Positions 45,704 through 54,887 of a DNA stretch of 56,525 nucleotides are shown here, in pieces; position 1 is the first letter of the stretch, and each line of letters starts with the position of its first letter. This DNA is from Gluconacetobacter tumulicola (GTDB lineage Bacteria > Pseudomonadota > Alphaproteobacteria > Acetobacterales > Acetobacteraceae): NCBI RefSeq assembly GCF_014174215.1, contig NZ_JABEQL010000025.1:1-56525 (forward strand), read 5' to 3'. The position numbers were made by a program, and so were the translations under genes. The notes below the pieces were generated by a model, which was not told the origin of the DNA, did not search any database, and saw only the letters and a program-made list of their open reading frames with translations.

Positions 45704-45781
45704 CCAATCCGGCCCTCCGACCCTGAAGGTCCGCGGACGCATAATCCACGCAAACCCACCCAAGAATAATCATATAACTCA

Positions 45782-45829
45782 TTGTTATATATTTATTTTG
45801 TACAATATTATCATGGCACTCAGTGCCAT
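45782..45829 (+). promoter_or_regulatory. Promoter with palindrome over the predicted start of transcription
   Basis: TTGTTA (45782-45787) and TATTAT (45806-45811), 18 bases apart, fit a sigma-70-type promoter for the aldehyde dehydrogenase gene. The palindrome ATGGCACT-C-AGTGCCAT (45813-45829) begins just after the -10 box, over the expected +1, so a repressor bound there would block transcription. It is followed by a T-run. Confidence 0.5.
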
Positions 45830-45987
45830 TTTTCACAAGGATGTGACCGCGCTCCCGATTGCCGGGCGTCCTCCCATCTATATAACGCGGGATACAGAAA
45901 TCCGGACCAACCCGGTTCTGTTTGATGTCCGGCTCCGTTTCCGGCCGCCTGTCGGATAGGGCCGTCGCAGTCCAAGGAGTGTCCGCA

Positions 45988-47490
45988 ATGTCTGTCAACG
46001 AACAGCCGCCGTTCAAGGCACGCTACGAGAATTATATCGGTGGAGAGTGGGTGGCCCCGGTCAAGGGCACCTACATGTCCAACATCACCCCCATCGACGG
46101 AAGCGTGCTGTGCGAGGTCCCGCAATCCACCGCCGAGGATATCGAACTGGCGCTGGATGCCGCCCACAAGGCGTTCAAGAGCTGGGCCCACACCTCCCCC
46201 GCCGACCGCTCGCTGATCCTGCTCAAGGCCGCCGACCGGATGGAGCAGAATCTCGACCTGCTGGCCCGCGCCGAAACCTGGGATAACGGCAAGCCGATCC
46301 GCGAGACGCTGAACGCCGACATCCCGCTGGCGATCGACCATTTCCGCTATTTCGCCGGTTGTATCCGCGCCCAGGAAGGCGCGCTGAGCGAGATCACCGA
46401 CACCACGATCGCCTATCATTTCCACGAGCCGCTGGGCGTGGTCGGCCAGATCATCCCCTGGAACTTCCCGCTGCTGATGGGCTCATGGAAGCTGGCCCCC
46501 GCGCTGGCCGCCGGCAATTGCGTGGTCATGAAACCCGCCGAGACCACCCCCGCCAGCATCCTGGTGCTGATGGAACTGATCGGCGACCTGTTCCCGCCCG
46601 GCACGCTCAACATCGTCAACGGCCTGGGCCGCGATGTCGGCGCCGCCCTGTCCAACAGCAACCGCATCGCCAAGATCGCCTTCACCGGCTCCACGCCCAC
46701 CGGCAAGATGATCGCCCACGCGGCCGCCGAGCACCTGATCCCGGCGACGCTGGAACTGGGCGGCAAGTCGCCGAACATCTTCTTCGCCGACGTCATGGAC
46801 CATGACGACGATTATCTGGACAAGGCCATCGAGGGCTTCGCCCTGTTCGCGCTGAACCAGGGCCAGATCTGCTCCTGCCCCAGCCGCGCGCTGGTGCACG
46901 AATCGATCTACGAACGTTTCATCGAGCGCGCCCTTCCCCGCGTGAAGGCGATCAGGCAGGGCAACCCGCTGGACCCCACCACCATGATGGGCGCCCAGAA
47001 CTCGCTGATGCAGCAGCAGAAGATCCTGGACTATATCGACATCGGCAAAAACGAGGGCGCGCAGCTCCTGACCGGCGGCGGCAAGCCCGATCTCGGCGCC
47101 GTGCTCAAGGAAGGTTTCTACGTCCAGCCCACCGTCTTCAAGGGCAACAACAAGATGCGGATCTTCCAGGAAGAGATCTTCGGCCCGGTGCTGGCGGTCA
47201 CGACCTTCCGCACCGAGGAAGAGGCGCTGGCCATCGCCAACGATACCGAATTCGGCCTCGGTTCGGGCGTCTGGTCCCGCAACGCGAATACCTGCTACCG
47301 TATGGGACGCGGTATGGAAGCTGGACGTGTGTGGATCAACTGCTATCACGTCTATCCGGCTCACGCCGCCTTCGGCGGCTACAAGAAGTCGGGGATCGGT
47401 CGTGAAACGCACAAGATGGTGCTAGAACATTATCAGCAGACCAAGAATCTCCTGGTCAGCTACAGCGAAAAGAAGCTCGGCTTCTTCTGA
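45988..47490 (+). CDS. NAD(P)-dependent aldehyde dehydrogenase
   Basis: A 500-residue tetrameric-type ALDH, oxidising an aldehyde such as acetaldehyde to the acid. The cofactor site [34 protein letters not shown], the general base Glu in LELGGKSPN and the catalytic Cys in [14 protein letters not shown] are all present, and the end [21 protein letters not shown] is typical of the ExaC/AcoD/AldB group of acetaldehyde dehydrogenases. AAGGAG lies ten bases before the ATG. The NADH made here could be reoxidised by the NDH-2 encoded next. Upstream is an AT-rich promoter with a palindrome; downstream a nested hairpin. Confidence 0.95.
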   Translation: MSVNEQPPFKARYENYIGGEWVAPVKGTYMSNITPIDGSVLCEVPQSTAEDIELALDAAHKAFKSWAHTSPADRSLILLKAADRMEQNLDLLARAETWDNGKPIRETLNADIPLAIDHFRYFAGCIRAQEGALSEITDTTIAYHFHEPLGVVGQIIPWNFPLLMGSWKLAPALAAGNCVVMKPAETTPASILVLMELIGDLFPPGTLNIVNGLGRDVGAALSNSNRIAKIAFTGSTPTGKMIAHAAAEHLIPATLELGGKSPNIFFADVMDHDDDYLDKAIEGFALFALNQGQICSCPSRALVHESIYERFIERALPRVKAIRQGNPLDPTTMMGAQNSLMQQQKILDYIDIGKNEGAQLLTGGGKPDLGAVLKEGFYVQPTVFKGNNKMRIFQEEIFGPVLAVTTFRTEEEALAIANDTEFGLGSGVWSRNANTCYRMGRGMEAGRVWINCYHVYPAHAAFGGYKKSGIGRETHKMVLEHYQQTKNLLVSYSEKKLGFF

Positions 47491-47554
47491 GAACCAGACC
47501 GGACATGCGCGCCGGTGGCGATCCGGCGCGCGTTTCTGTGCTTCGGTCTGGTTC
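47491..47554 (+). terminator. Nested double stem-loop directly after the ALDH stop (contains repeat copy B)
   Basis: Outer stem GAACCAGACCG (47491-47501) with CGGTCTGGTTC (47544-47554) is perfect over 11 bp. Inside it, GCGCGCCGG (47507-47515) and CCGGCGCGC (47523-47531) form a perfect 9-bp stem around TGGCGAT. The inner part is repeat copy B. The structure begins on the base after the stop codon. Confidence 0.8.
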
Positions 47555-47650
47555 TAAATCACGGGGGGTGCCGGAAACGGCGCCCCTACCAACCCGGCAG
47601 GGCGCCGGGCCACCCGTGGCAACCCCTTGCAGATGGACCCTGAAGACGCG

Positions 47651-48934
47651 ATGGCGACAAAACCGGAAATTCTCATCGTAGGGGGCGGCGTCGCGGGGCT
47701 GGCTCTGGCCACCCGGCTGGGCGACACGCTGGGCCGACAGGGACAAGCCCGGATCACACTGATCGACAAGAGCTTCTCCCATGTCTGGAAGCCCATGCTG
47801 CATTGTTTCGCGGCCGGCACGGCCCAGAACGAGAATGACCGCATCAGCTTCATGGCGCAGGCCAGCAGCCGCCATTTCGAATTCTGGCCCGGCGAGATCG
47901 TGGCCCTGGACCGCGCGAACAAGCGCGCCATCCTCGGCCCGTTCCGCTCCGCCGAGGGTGAGGTGGTGCTGGAAAGCCGCACGGTCGAATATGCCGCACT
48001 CGTGCTGGCCATCGGCAGCCGCGCCAATGATTTCGGCACGCAGGGCGTCGCGGAACATTGCCTGTTCATCGACAATCTGGTCGAAGCCAACGGCTTCAAC
48101 GAAAAATTCCGCATGGAGCTGCTGCGCGCCTACGCGGCCGACAAGCCGCTCGACATCGCCATCGTCGGCGGCGGCGCGACCGGCACGCAGCTCGCGGCCG
48201 AACTGCACAAGGCGCTGGACCTGGTCGCCCTGCATTCCTTCGGCGCGGCGCCCCCGCAGCTCAAGATCACGCTGCTCGAAGCCGGCCCCCGCATTCTCCC
48301 CGCCTTCCCCGAAGCCGTGTCCACCGCAGCCCAGCGCCAGCTCGAAAGCATCGGCGTCTCGGTCCGCACCTCCGCCATGGTCTCCGGTGCCGATGCCGAA
48401 GGGCTGAGCCTGAAAGACGGCACGCACATCCCCGCCACGCTGCGCGTCTGGGCCGCGGGCGTAAAGGCGCCGGACGTCACGTCGGCCTTCGACGGGCTCT
48501 CCCTCAGCCGCTCGGGCCAGATCCTGGTCCACCCCAACCTGCAATCGCAGGATGACGAGCATATCTTCGCCATGGGCGACTGCTCGTTCATCTCCGACGA
48601 CCCCCTGCCGCCCACGGCCCAGGTGGCCCGCCAGCAGGCCCACCACCTCGCCCGCCACCTGCCGGCCTGGCTGCGCAACGGAATTGCCGTTCCCAACTGC
48701 GTCTTCCGCAACAAGGGCGCCATCGTGGCGCTGGGCAATTACAATGGCTGGGGCACCCTGCCCGGCGGCACCGTCTTCGGCGGCGGCTTCCTCAACGGCC
48801 TCACCGCGCGGCTCGGCCACCTGATGCTCTACCGCCAGCACCAGGTGGAACTGTACGGCCTGTTCCGTGGCCTGATGTCCATCCTGGCCGACCGGATCGA
48901 TGCGTTCGTGCGCCCATCCGTGCGGCTGGATTAG
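47651..48934 (+). CDS. ndh: Type II NADH:quinone oxidoreductase (NDH-2)
   Basis: A 427-residue single-subunit, non-proton-pumping NADH dehydrogenase at the inner face of the membrane. The FAD motif is EILIVGGGVAGLALATRLGD (residues 6-25), the NADH motif LDIAIVGGGATGTQLAAELHKAL (about 170-192), and HIFAMGDCSFISDDPLPPTAQVARQQAHHLA is the signature block. The C-terminal amphipathic helices are present. The ATG at 47651 is selected for family-like start MATKPEILIVGGG; an ATG six codons upstream and a TTG are possible. It follows the ALDH gene on the same strand, 160 bases on, and is convergent with TetR. Confidence 0.92.
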   Translation: MATKPEILIVGGGVAGLALATRLGDTLGRQGQARITLIDKSFSHVWKPMLHCFAAGTAQNENDRISFMAQASSRHFEFWPGEIVALDRANKRAILGPFRSAEGEVVLESRTVEYAALVLAIGSRANDFGTQGVAEHCLFIDNLVEANGFNEKFRMELLRAYAADKPLDIAIVGGGATGTQLAAELHKALDLVALHSFGAAPPQLKITLLEAGPRILPAFPEAVSTAAQRQLESIGVSVRTSAMVSGADAEGLSLKDGTHIPATLRVWAAGVKAPDVTSAFDGLSLSRSGQILVHPNLQSQDDEHIFAMGDCSFISDDPLPPTAQVARQQAHHLARHLPAWLRNGIAVPNCVFRNKGAIVALGNYNGWGTLPGGTVFGGGFLNGLTARLGHLMLYRQHQVELYGLFRGLMSILADRIDAFVRPSVRLD

Positions 48935-48937
48935 CGA

Positions 48938-49579
48938 CTAGCCGGGCGGGGCCAGAAGCCCCGCCTGCAATACCAGCACCTTGCGCAGGATCGGCACCAG
49001 CGCCGGGCGCCCCTTCAGCCTGATCCACTCATCCAGCGCCGTGCGAAAGGCCGAGATCCCCGACCGCGCGGCCACGCGCGCCGCCAGCGCCTGATCAGGC
49101 GACGACGGTAGCCGGCTGGCCAGGGCGGCGGCCAGCGCATCCTCCCACCGCGCATATTTCCGCAGGCTCACCGACAGCAGCGCCGGCGTCCGCTCGATCA
49201 GACAGGCAAAGGCGAACGCCTCGGCCCGGTTCTTCGCCATCTGCGGCACCACGGCTTCCAGCGCCGTGCGGATAATATCCTGCGGCATAAAATCCGCCGG
49301 GCAGGATTCGACGCTGGCGGTCAGCACATCGGTCATGTTCTGCGCCCAGGCGGTGACGATATCGGCCTTGGTCGGAAAATACCGGAACAGCGTCCGGCGC
49401 GAAATGCCCGCGCTGGCCGCAATCTCGTCGACCGTGGTGGTGTCGAACCCCCGGGTCGACAGCAGGCGCATCGCGCCTTCGATCAGCGCGGCATGGGTCT
49501 CGCTCCGCCGGGCCTCCCGCCGGGACGGCGCGGAGACGGAGGCGGCGACACGCAGGGAAGAAACCGGGGGCCGGGACAC
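48938..49579 (-). CDS. TetR-family regulator
   Basis: A TetR regulator of about 213 residues from the GTG at 49579; the HTH lies at residues 23-73 (SETHAALIEGAMRLLSTRGFDTTTVDEIAASAGISRRTLFRYFPTKADIVTAW), so the true start is near here. The frame continues upstream to a GTG at 49774, but these additional 65 residues look like non-coding translation. No clear ribosome-binding site marks either. The C-terminal domain is the MftR-like type with long helices (ALEAVVPQMAKNRAEAFAFACLIERTPALLSVSLRKYARWEDALAAALASRLP). Target unknown; the nearest divergent gene is the HAD phosphatase. Confidence 0.85.
   Translation of the reverse strand: MSRPPVSSLRVAASVSAPSRREARRSETHAALIEGAMRLLSTRGFDTTTVDEIAASAGISRRTLFRYFPTKADIVTAWAQNMTDVLTASVESCPADFMPQDIIRTALEAVVPQMAKNRAEAFAFACLIERTPALLSVSLRKYARWEDALAAALASRLPSSPDQALAARVAARSGISAFRTALDEWIRLKGRPALVPILRKVLVLQAGLLAPPG
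48945..48965. terminator. Bidirectional hairpin at the end of ndh and tetR
   Basis: GGCGGGGC and GCCCCGCC pair perfectly around CAGAA, between or within the ends of the convergent ndh and tetR genes. No T-run, so its strength is uncertain. Confidence 0.5.
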
Positions 49580-49928
49580 GGGCAAGACAGGATCGCTCTC
49601 GAACAGGACGGACCGACGCACCGAACGGATCGGCACACCGAAAAAGGGGAAACCGGCAGGGTATCCGCCCACAAGACCGTCCCTCCCCCACCGATGATAG
49701 TCGCGAACGGCAAAAGCCTCCACCCTCGCCACCGCACCCCTTCCCGGCGATGCAGACACACCGGAAAATGGCACTCACCATCCCGGCCCCGCATCGCCAC
49801 GATGCCAATATCCATGAAATTTCGTTTTCAAATCAACGATGTTTATAAAAAACTCCCATACCGGGTTGCACCGCGCAGGGCCAACGGACGATAATGCGCC
49901 GAAAGAAACAGCAGCGAGAGAAAAACGC

Positions 49929-50633
49929 ATGACGGGATATCCGATCCCCACCCACCTGAGTCCATCCGCCTTCCAGGCCGTCAAGGGCGTGATCTTCGAC
50001 ATGGACGGCCTGCTGCTGGACAGCGAAACCCTGGCGATGGACGCACTGGCCGAGGCCGGGACCGACCTGGGTTACGACGTGCCGCTCGCCTTCTGCCGCG
50101 GCATGATCGGCATGCCCGCCGACATCTGCCGCCAGATGGTGCACGACACGTACGGCACCGATTTCCCGCTGGAACGCTTCTTCGCGCTGCAGGAAGAGCA
50201 TCTCCGCCGCTATGTCGACAGCGACCGCCTGGTGCTGAAAAAGGGCGTCATCCCCCTGCTGGACCTGCTCGACCGGCTGGGCCTGCCGCGCGCCATCGCC
50301 ACCTCGTCCAGCCGCTACCGCACCGACCATCATCTGGAACTGGTCGGGCTCCTGACCCGCTTCGACGCCATCGTGACCCGTGACGACGTCACACGTGGCA
50401 AGCCCAATCCCGAACCCTATCTGACGGCCGCGGAAAAAATCGGAATCGCCCCCGAAGCCTGCCTGGCATTGGAAGATTCCCACAACGGCGCCCGCGCCGC
50501 CCACGCCGCCGGCATCCCCGTCATCGTGGTGCCCGATCTCCTGACCCCCACCGAGGACATCCGCGAAAAAGCCCTGGCCATCGTCAACGACCTGGACCAT
50601 GTCCGCCACTGGCTGGAACAGGCCCACGCCTGA
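49929..50633 (+). CDS. HAD-family hydrolase (beta-phosphoglucomutase-like)
   Basis: A 234-residue HAD-IA phosphatase or phosphomutase. The four motifs are in order: VIFDMDGLLLDSE (residues 21-33, nucleophile Asp24 and acid/base Asp26), ATSSSRYRT, GKPNPEPYLTAAEKIG and LALEDSHNGARAAHAAG. The alpha-helical cap 1 domain lies between motifs 1 and 2. This layout fits sugar-phosphate phosphatases such as YniC/GPH and beta-phosphoglucomutase; substrate cannot be decided. GAGAG lies upstream of the ATG at 49929. It is divergent from the TetR gene. Confidence 0.92.
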   Translation: MTGYPIPTHLSPSAFQAVKGVIFDMDGLLLDSETLAMDALAEAGTDLGYDVPLAFCRGMIGMPADICRQMVHDTYGTDFPLERFFALQEEHLRRYVDSDRLVLKKGVIPLLDLLDRLGLPRAIATSSSRYRTDHHLELVGLLTRFDAIVTRDDVTRGKPNPEPYLTAAEKIGIAPEACLALEDSHNGARAAHAAGIPVIVVPDLLTPTEDIREKALAIVNDLDHVRHWLEQAHA

Positions 50634-50840
50634 ACACCGGGCAAAAATGCACGCCGGGAGACATCGGCGCGCATGTCCCGACACATTCCCCCAAAACCGG
50701 AGGAAGGGGCAACGCGCCCTTTCCTCCCGCCCACGATGTCCCTCACTTTAGCGATTACGCATCGCCCGACATGGCTGCTTCCGCCTACTTTCCAGACGAC
50801 AGATGCAAGCACATGCCTTCCCGACAGCGGACGCCCAATC

Positions 50841-52379
50841 TTACGGCACCATCCCTATCGCTCTACCCCACGGCATTGGTGCCTGATGCATCGCGTAGAC
50901 AGTCTGCGGCGCGATATGCGCCCGCGCAACCGCTGTTTCCACTTCATGCATCAGTTCAGGATTATACAACGAATTGTCCGGATTCAGTACCAGCGTGTCG
51001 CTCGCGTAGAGGAGTTTCGCATCGGGCCAGTAAACCATGTATTGTCGCTCGGTCGAGGGCCCGCAGATCGGGATCAGCATGATCGGATTGTGACGGCTGG
51101 GGATCGCAAGCACCTGATTCACCATATGCCATTGCGGCGGCCGGGGATGACGGGCAAGGTCGTCGGGTCGCAGGGTATGGGGAGCAGCGATCAATCGGTC
51201 CAGCAACGGACGGTTCAGATCGAGCTGATAAACCGGAATACCCCGCGCCACCGCTTCCCGCAGTCCCGCGACATGCGGCCAGGAGTCCGTCGTCGAGATC
51301 ACGGCCTTGATTGGCTTGCCCGGCACGAGGTGCGCGGCAGCATCTAGCGCTTGTGCCGTATAGGACGCGGAAATCGGCGCTTCGAGCAGAATCAGGCCGT
51401 CATCCTGTTCGATCACGCTGACATTCCATGCCCCCTGGAACAGCCAGACCCCGGGGACGATCGTTTGCGCCTGTGGTGGGAACGGCCGGTCCCATCCCGG
51501 CGACCGCAGGCTTTTGGCCGCCGCCGCTGAATCGACGGAGAAGGCGTCGCTTGCCAGGGTCGGATCGAATCGCACGTCCAGATATTGCTCGTGAGCAGTC
51601 TCCAAGTCGTTGCGCTGATCGACCCGGCTGGCCGGGAAAAGCACGCCGCCGACATCCTGCCAACTGTCGAGATAGATGCGCTGATTGACGTCGCCCCAGA
51701 CGTTCCAGAAATCCTCGAACGTCCGGGTCCGCTCGATCGCATCGGGCAGATGGTTTCCGGCATTCAGGACGAGACGAATCGGCTGCCCGTGATCCGTGAA
51801 TGTCACCACCGTATGCGGTGCCGCGTGCAGCCATTCGGGCGCGGCGTAGCGCAGATCGGGCGCCTTTGCTGCGGCCTGCAGCACCATCATGGGCTCGTCA
51901 TGCAGGATATCGTCACCTTGTTCGCGGCTTTGCCTAACGGCCGGCCTGTCACCGCCTGGCGTTTTCATGACCGCGCCGGCTGCCGACACCACGACATGGG
52001 TTTTGTTGACATTTTCGTCCGGTGCGGTCGAGGGGAAAACGGACTCATGCGCGCGATCGACAGCACCATGCTGATAGTCGACAATTCGAGTCTCCCGACC
52101 ATATTCGATCTGGAATGGCGCCTGGCGATAGGATTGTTCCGCTTCCTCACGATGGCCGATGATCGCATATCGCGCCGTTCGCACGCCGGCCAGGCGGTTC
52201 GCACCCCCCATAGCCTCGAGTGCGATGCCAATGCACGCATGGGGCGCAAGGCCGGCGCAGCCGGGTGCTCCATGCGCTGAAGCGACGGGCGCCCCATCGG
52301 GCGGCGGCGCAGCGGCACAGAGGAAAACCGGCACGGTCGCGCAGGTAATTGTCAGGAAGATCCGGTTCGCAGGAGCCAT
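50841..52379 (-). CDS. Exported MBL-fold-like protein with a degenerate metal site
   Basis: A 512-residue exported protein. A signal peptide (MAPANRIFLTITCATVPVFLCAAA) is followed by a region of about 300 residues that resembles the beta-rich N-terminal part of some exported MBL proteins, then an MBL-fold domain (about 305-512): IVPGVWLFQGAWNVSVIEQDDGLILLEAPISASYT. At the position of the zinc-binding HxHxDH the sequence reads STTDSWPHVAGL, keeping only one His (H369) and replacing the others. Later landmarks LLYASDTLVLN and YAMHQAPMPW are kept. The frame extends 14 codons upstream to an ATG at 52421. It is divergent from the PD40 gene. Function unknown; a non-hydrolytic or altered-metal role is inferred. 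Confidence 0.78.
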   Translation of the reverse strand: MAPANRIFLTITCATVPVFLCAAAPPPDGAPVASAHGAPGCAGLAPHACIGIALEAMGGANRLAGVRTARYAIIGHREEAEQSYRQAPFQIEYGRETRIVDYQHGAVDRAHESVFPSTAPDENVNKTHVVVSAAGAVMKTPGGDRPAVRQSREQGDDILHDEPMMVLQAAAKAPDLRYAAPEWLHAAPHTVVTFTDHGQPIRLVLNAGNHLPDAIERTRTFEDFWNVWGDVNQRIYLDSWQDVGGVLFPASRVDQRNDLETAHEQYLDVRFDPTLASDAFSVDSAAAAKSLRSPGWDRPFPPQAQTIVPGVWLFQGAWNVSVIEQDDGLILLEAPISASYTAQALDAAAHLVPGKPIKAVISTTDSWPHVAGLREAVARGIPVYQLDLNRPLLDRLIAAPHTLRPDDLARHPRPPQWHMVNQVLAIPSRHNPIMLIPICGPSTERQYMVYWPDAKLLYASDTLVLNPDNSLYNPELMHEVETAVARAHIAPQTVYAMHQAPMPWGRAIGMVP

Positions 52380-52581
52380 AAGATACCGTCTCAACGAGAG
52401 TCGCCAATCTGCATTAGGCATATTGCGGCAATTGCCATGCAGGAGTTACCGCACATTACCTTTCTGCAATTTTATTATGATTCATGTTTGAGAGCGGACA
52501 GTTCGTGGTTACCGTCGCCTCCAGAAACGTTACGGCGGCGGCGACATCGCGTCAACGCCTCCAAGGAGACTGGCAACGTCA

Positions 52582-53556
52582 ATGGCACGCCCTTCTTTGT
52601 CCGCGCGATGGGGCATCGGACTGGCTCTTCTCGCAGGTATGACGCAGACTGCGCTCGCCAAGGAGATTCCTCCGGTTTCCCCCGCTGGGTTTGGCGTCTT
52701 TCAGCCGTTTTCCAGCGACCCGGGCTTTACCCTGAACGCCGCATTCAAGCCGGACGGCAACACCGTCTACTTCTCCAAAAGCCAGCCGACCTGGGATGGC
52801 TTGACCATTTTCGCAGCGACGCAACAGCACGGCATATGGTCCGCCCCTCAAGTCGCTCCGTTTTCCGGCGTGGACAAGGACACCGACCCGGCCGTCTCTC
52901 CTGACGGGACGTCGATCGTGTTCGCCTCGATCCGTCCCGCCACCGGGGCGGTCTATCGCTTGTATCGCTACGATTTCAAGGTCGGCCTGACCACGCCGGC
53001 CCTGCCCGAGCCAGCTTCGGCGACCGACAATGACCTTTACCCGAGCTTTACCCGAACCGGCGTCCTGTATTTCATGAAGATGGGCACAACCGGAACGGCG
53101 ATCTATCGCGCCGCGCCAGCCGGTCATGGGTTTGCAACGCCGTCGCCTATCGTCATCCCTGGCGCGGATAAAACGACCCACGACATGGATCCGACCATCG
53201 CGCCGGACGAGAGCTTCATCGTCTTCGCCAGCAACCGTGCGGGCACGCTGGGCGCGAAGGATCTGTTCATCGCGTTCCGCACCACAACCGGCTGGTGTAC
53301 GCCGTTGCATTTTGGTGCCCCGATCAACAGTACCGGCAACGAGGTCGCGACCGGTCTATCGCCGGATGGGCAGACATTATATTTCTCCACTGCCCGCTCA
53401 AGTGTCACGACACCGCGCACAAAACCAGCCAACAGCGTGGCTTTCCGCGTGGAACAGGCCAATTATGCCAACGGACTCCTGCGGCCCTACAAGGTGTCGA
53501 TCGGCGCATTCGTTGCGACGCACCGGCCAATCGGCGGTGTGTGCAGTCATCCATGA
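52582..53556 (+). CDS. Exported TolB/PD40-like beta-propeller protein
   Basis: A 324-residue protein with a signal peptide ending ALA (near residue 26), then WD40-like PD40 repeats. Each has the pattern of a strand, PDG or a similar turn, and an SxR/SxxY segment: AAFKPDGNTVYFSKSQPTW, DPAVSPDGTSIVFASIRP, PTIAPDESFIVFASNRAG, ATGLSPDGQTLYFSTAR. The propeller probably mediates binding at the cell envelope rather than catalysis. GGAG is about 14 bases before the ATG, rather far. The stop overlaps an ATG of the next frame as ATGA, and it is divergent from the MBL-like gene, so the three may form one functional group. Confidence 0.82.
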   Translation: MARPSLSARWGIGLALLAGMTQTALAKEIPPVSPAGFGVFQPFSSDPGFTLNAAFKPDGNTVYFSKSQPTWDGLTIFAATQQHGIWSAPQVAPFSGVDKDTDPAVSPDGTSIVFASIRPATGAVYRLYRYDFKVGLTTPALPEPASATDNDLYPSFTRTGVLYFMKMGTTGTAIYRAAPAGHGFATPSPIVIPGADKTTHDMDPTIAPDESFIVFASNRAGTLGAKDLFIAFRTTTGWCTPLHFGAPINSTGNEVATGLSPDGQTLYFSTARSSVTTPRTKPANSVAFRVEQANYANGLLRPYKVSIGAFVATHRPIGGVCSHP

Positions 53557-53612
53557 TGAAGCTGGTTCCCACCAAAGGCGCGCAAGGTGTCAGTCCCGCG
53601 AGGAAAAAGCGC

Positions 53613-54458
53613 ATGGAGAGGTGCCTTTTGCCGACGCATGCGCATTATCGGCTGTTGCAACTTTCCTCAGGAAGCCTCGCCTGCTTATGCAGCGCCGTCC
53701 TGTGGTGCAGCGGCGCTCTTGCGACGCCGGACCCTTCATTCGAACCGAGCCTGAAATCGGGAGACTTGTTCAGCAACGCTTTCTCGATCCAGCGTTCCGT
53801 AACGGCCCCTGGTTATCAGGAGTTCGTTTGGCGCAATGGCGGCACTGCCGATTACCGGGTGACCAAGGCGACCACCCACGGCATCGAGTTCGATATGCAG
53901 GCGCGGTACGATGGGCGACCGATCGCCTGGCACCATATCTCGATGACACCGGGTGGCGATCGCTTCTGCATCTTTAATGCGACCAAGGTTGCATGCGAGT
54001 CCGATCGCGATGCCAGTGGGTTATTGTTCAACCAAGCTGTATGGGGCAGACCGCTTGGCGGTCTGAAAAGCGGCAGTCATTGGCACGAGAGCCATCTGCC
54101 TGCCTGGGAATTCGGGGGGGCGGGTGGCTCGCAGGACGTCATTGTGACCGGCTATGACGTCACCACAGGCGCAATGACCTTATCAAGAGCCGGATCGGCG
54201 GAGGGTTTCTATTCCGAGAACGATCCGGGAACAATCACCCTTCTGAAAGATGGTCATCAGAAGGAGTTTCATCTACGGCCGGGCCATACCTCATGGCGCG
54301 GTGTGACGATCATTAAGGCTGGCATCGTCCTCAGCGACGAGATTATTGTCGAGCGTGATGACGTTCTTGTCGACGACGCGAACCAGACGGTCATCGCGCA
54401 TGAACGTCGGATCATGCTGGAGAATGCGGCACCGTTTCCGACAATCGGTGTGTTGTGA
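53613..54458 (+). CDS. Exported protein of unknown function
   Basis: A 281-residue protein beginning MERCLLPTHAHYRLLQLSSGSLACLCSAVLWCSGALAT, a probable signal peptide, followed by a beta-rich mature part with VIVTGYDVTTGAMTLSRAG, AWHHISMTPGGDRFCIFNATKVACESD (a likely disulfide pair) and many Gly/Asp turns. GAGG lies nine bases upstream of the ATG at 53613. An ATG at 53553 overlaps the PD40 stop, so a longer, translationally coupled form is possible. I do not recognise the family. Its coupling with the PD40 gene suggests a joint envelope or extracellular job. Confidence 0.72.
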   Translation: MERCLLPTHAHYRLLQLSSGSLACLCSAVLWCSGALATPDPSFEPSLKSGDLFSNAFSIQRSVTAPGYQEFVWRNGGTADYRVTKATTHGIEFDMQARYDGRPIAWHHISMTPGGDRFCIFNATKVACESDRDASGLLFNQAVWGRPLGGLKSGSHWHESHLPAWEFGGAGGSQDVIVTGYDVTTGAMTLSRAGSAEGFYSENDPGTITLLKDGHQKEFHLRPGHTSWRGVTIIKAGIVLSDEIIVERDDVLVDDANQTVIAHERRIMLENAAPFPTIGVL

Positions 54459-54887
54459 CCATGTAGAGGAAACTGCTGCGCTATCAAACCCGGGACTAAA
54501 CACCTTGTTGAGGTATCGTCATGGCCTGCTCATGCTGGCCCGATATCGCGGTCGCCGCGGTCATGGGCGCTCTCGGCCCGCATGGCGGCGGACAGATCAT
54601 CCGTCATGCCCGGCGTGAAAGGAAGGGAGTTTCACGTCGGGGCTGCGCGCTTATTATCCCCTGCAGGGCTGCTTGAACGGGAGTGCGCAGGGGGCGTGTC
54701 GTCTTTCGCCTACACACGCGACCTGCCGATTTGTCTTTTAACGTGTCCATAAAGCAGACACGATATCTTCCGCAGGAGCATCCCCGATTGCGCAGAACAT
54801 GGAAAAATGCAGGAGTTAGAGACGTTCAAAATGGTTCGGTAGGCAATTGCCAGAACGCAACTTTATGCTCGAAAGATCGATCCCAAT
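54459..54887. other. Intergenic region at the boundary to lower-GC DNA
   Basis: This 429-base gap has a small hairpin (CGTGAAA 54614-54620 with TTTCACG 54630-54636) that may terminate the preceding unit. The composition becomes more AT-rich to the right. No gene is supported; a frame from 54683 is only a shadow of the next gene. Confidence 0.5.

Larger units (their letters stand above)
45667..45987. other. Promoter region between the efflux operon and the aldehyde dehydrogenase gene
   Basis: This 321-base gap has a GC-rich hairpin at its left (listed separately), an AT-rich middle with a promoter-like pair and palindrome, and no gene. Confidence 0.7.
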
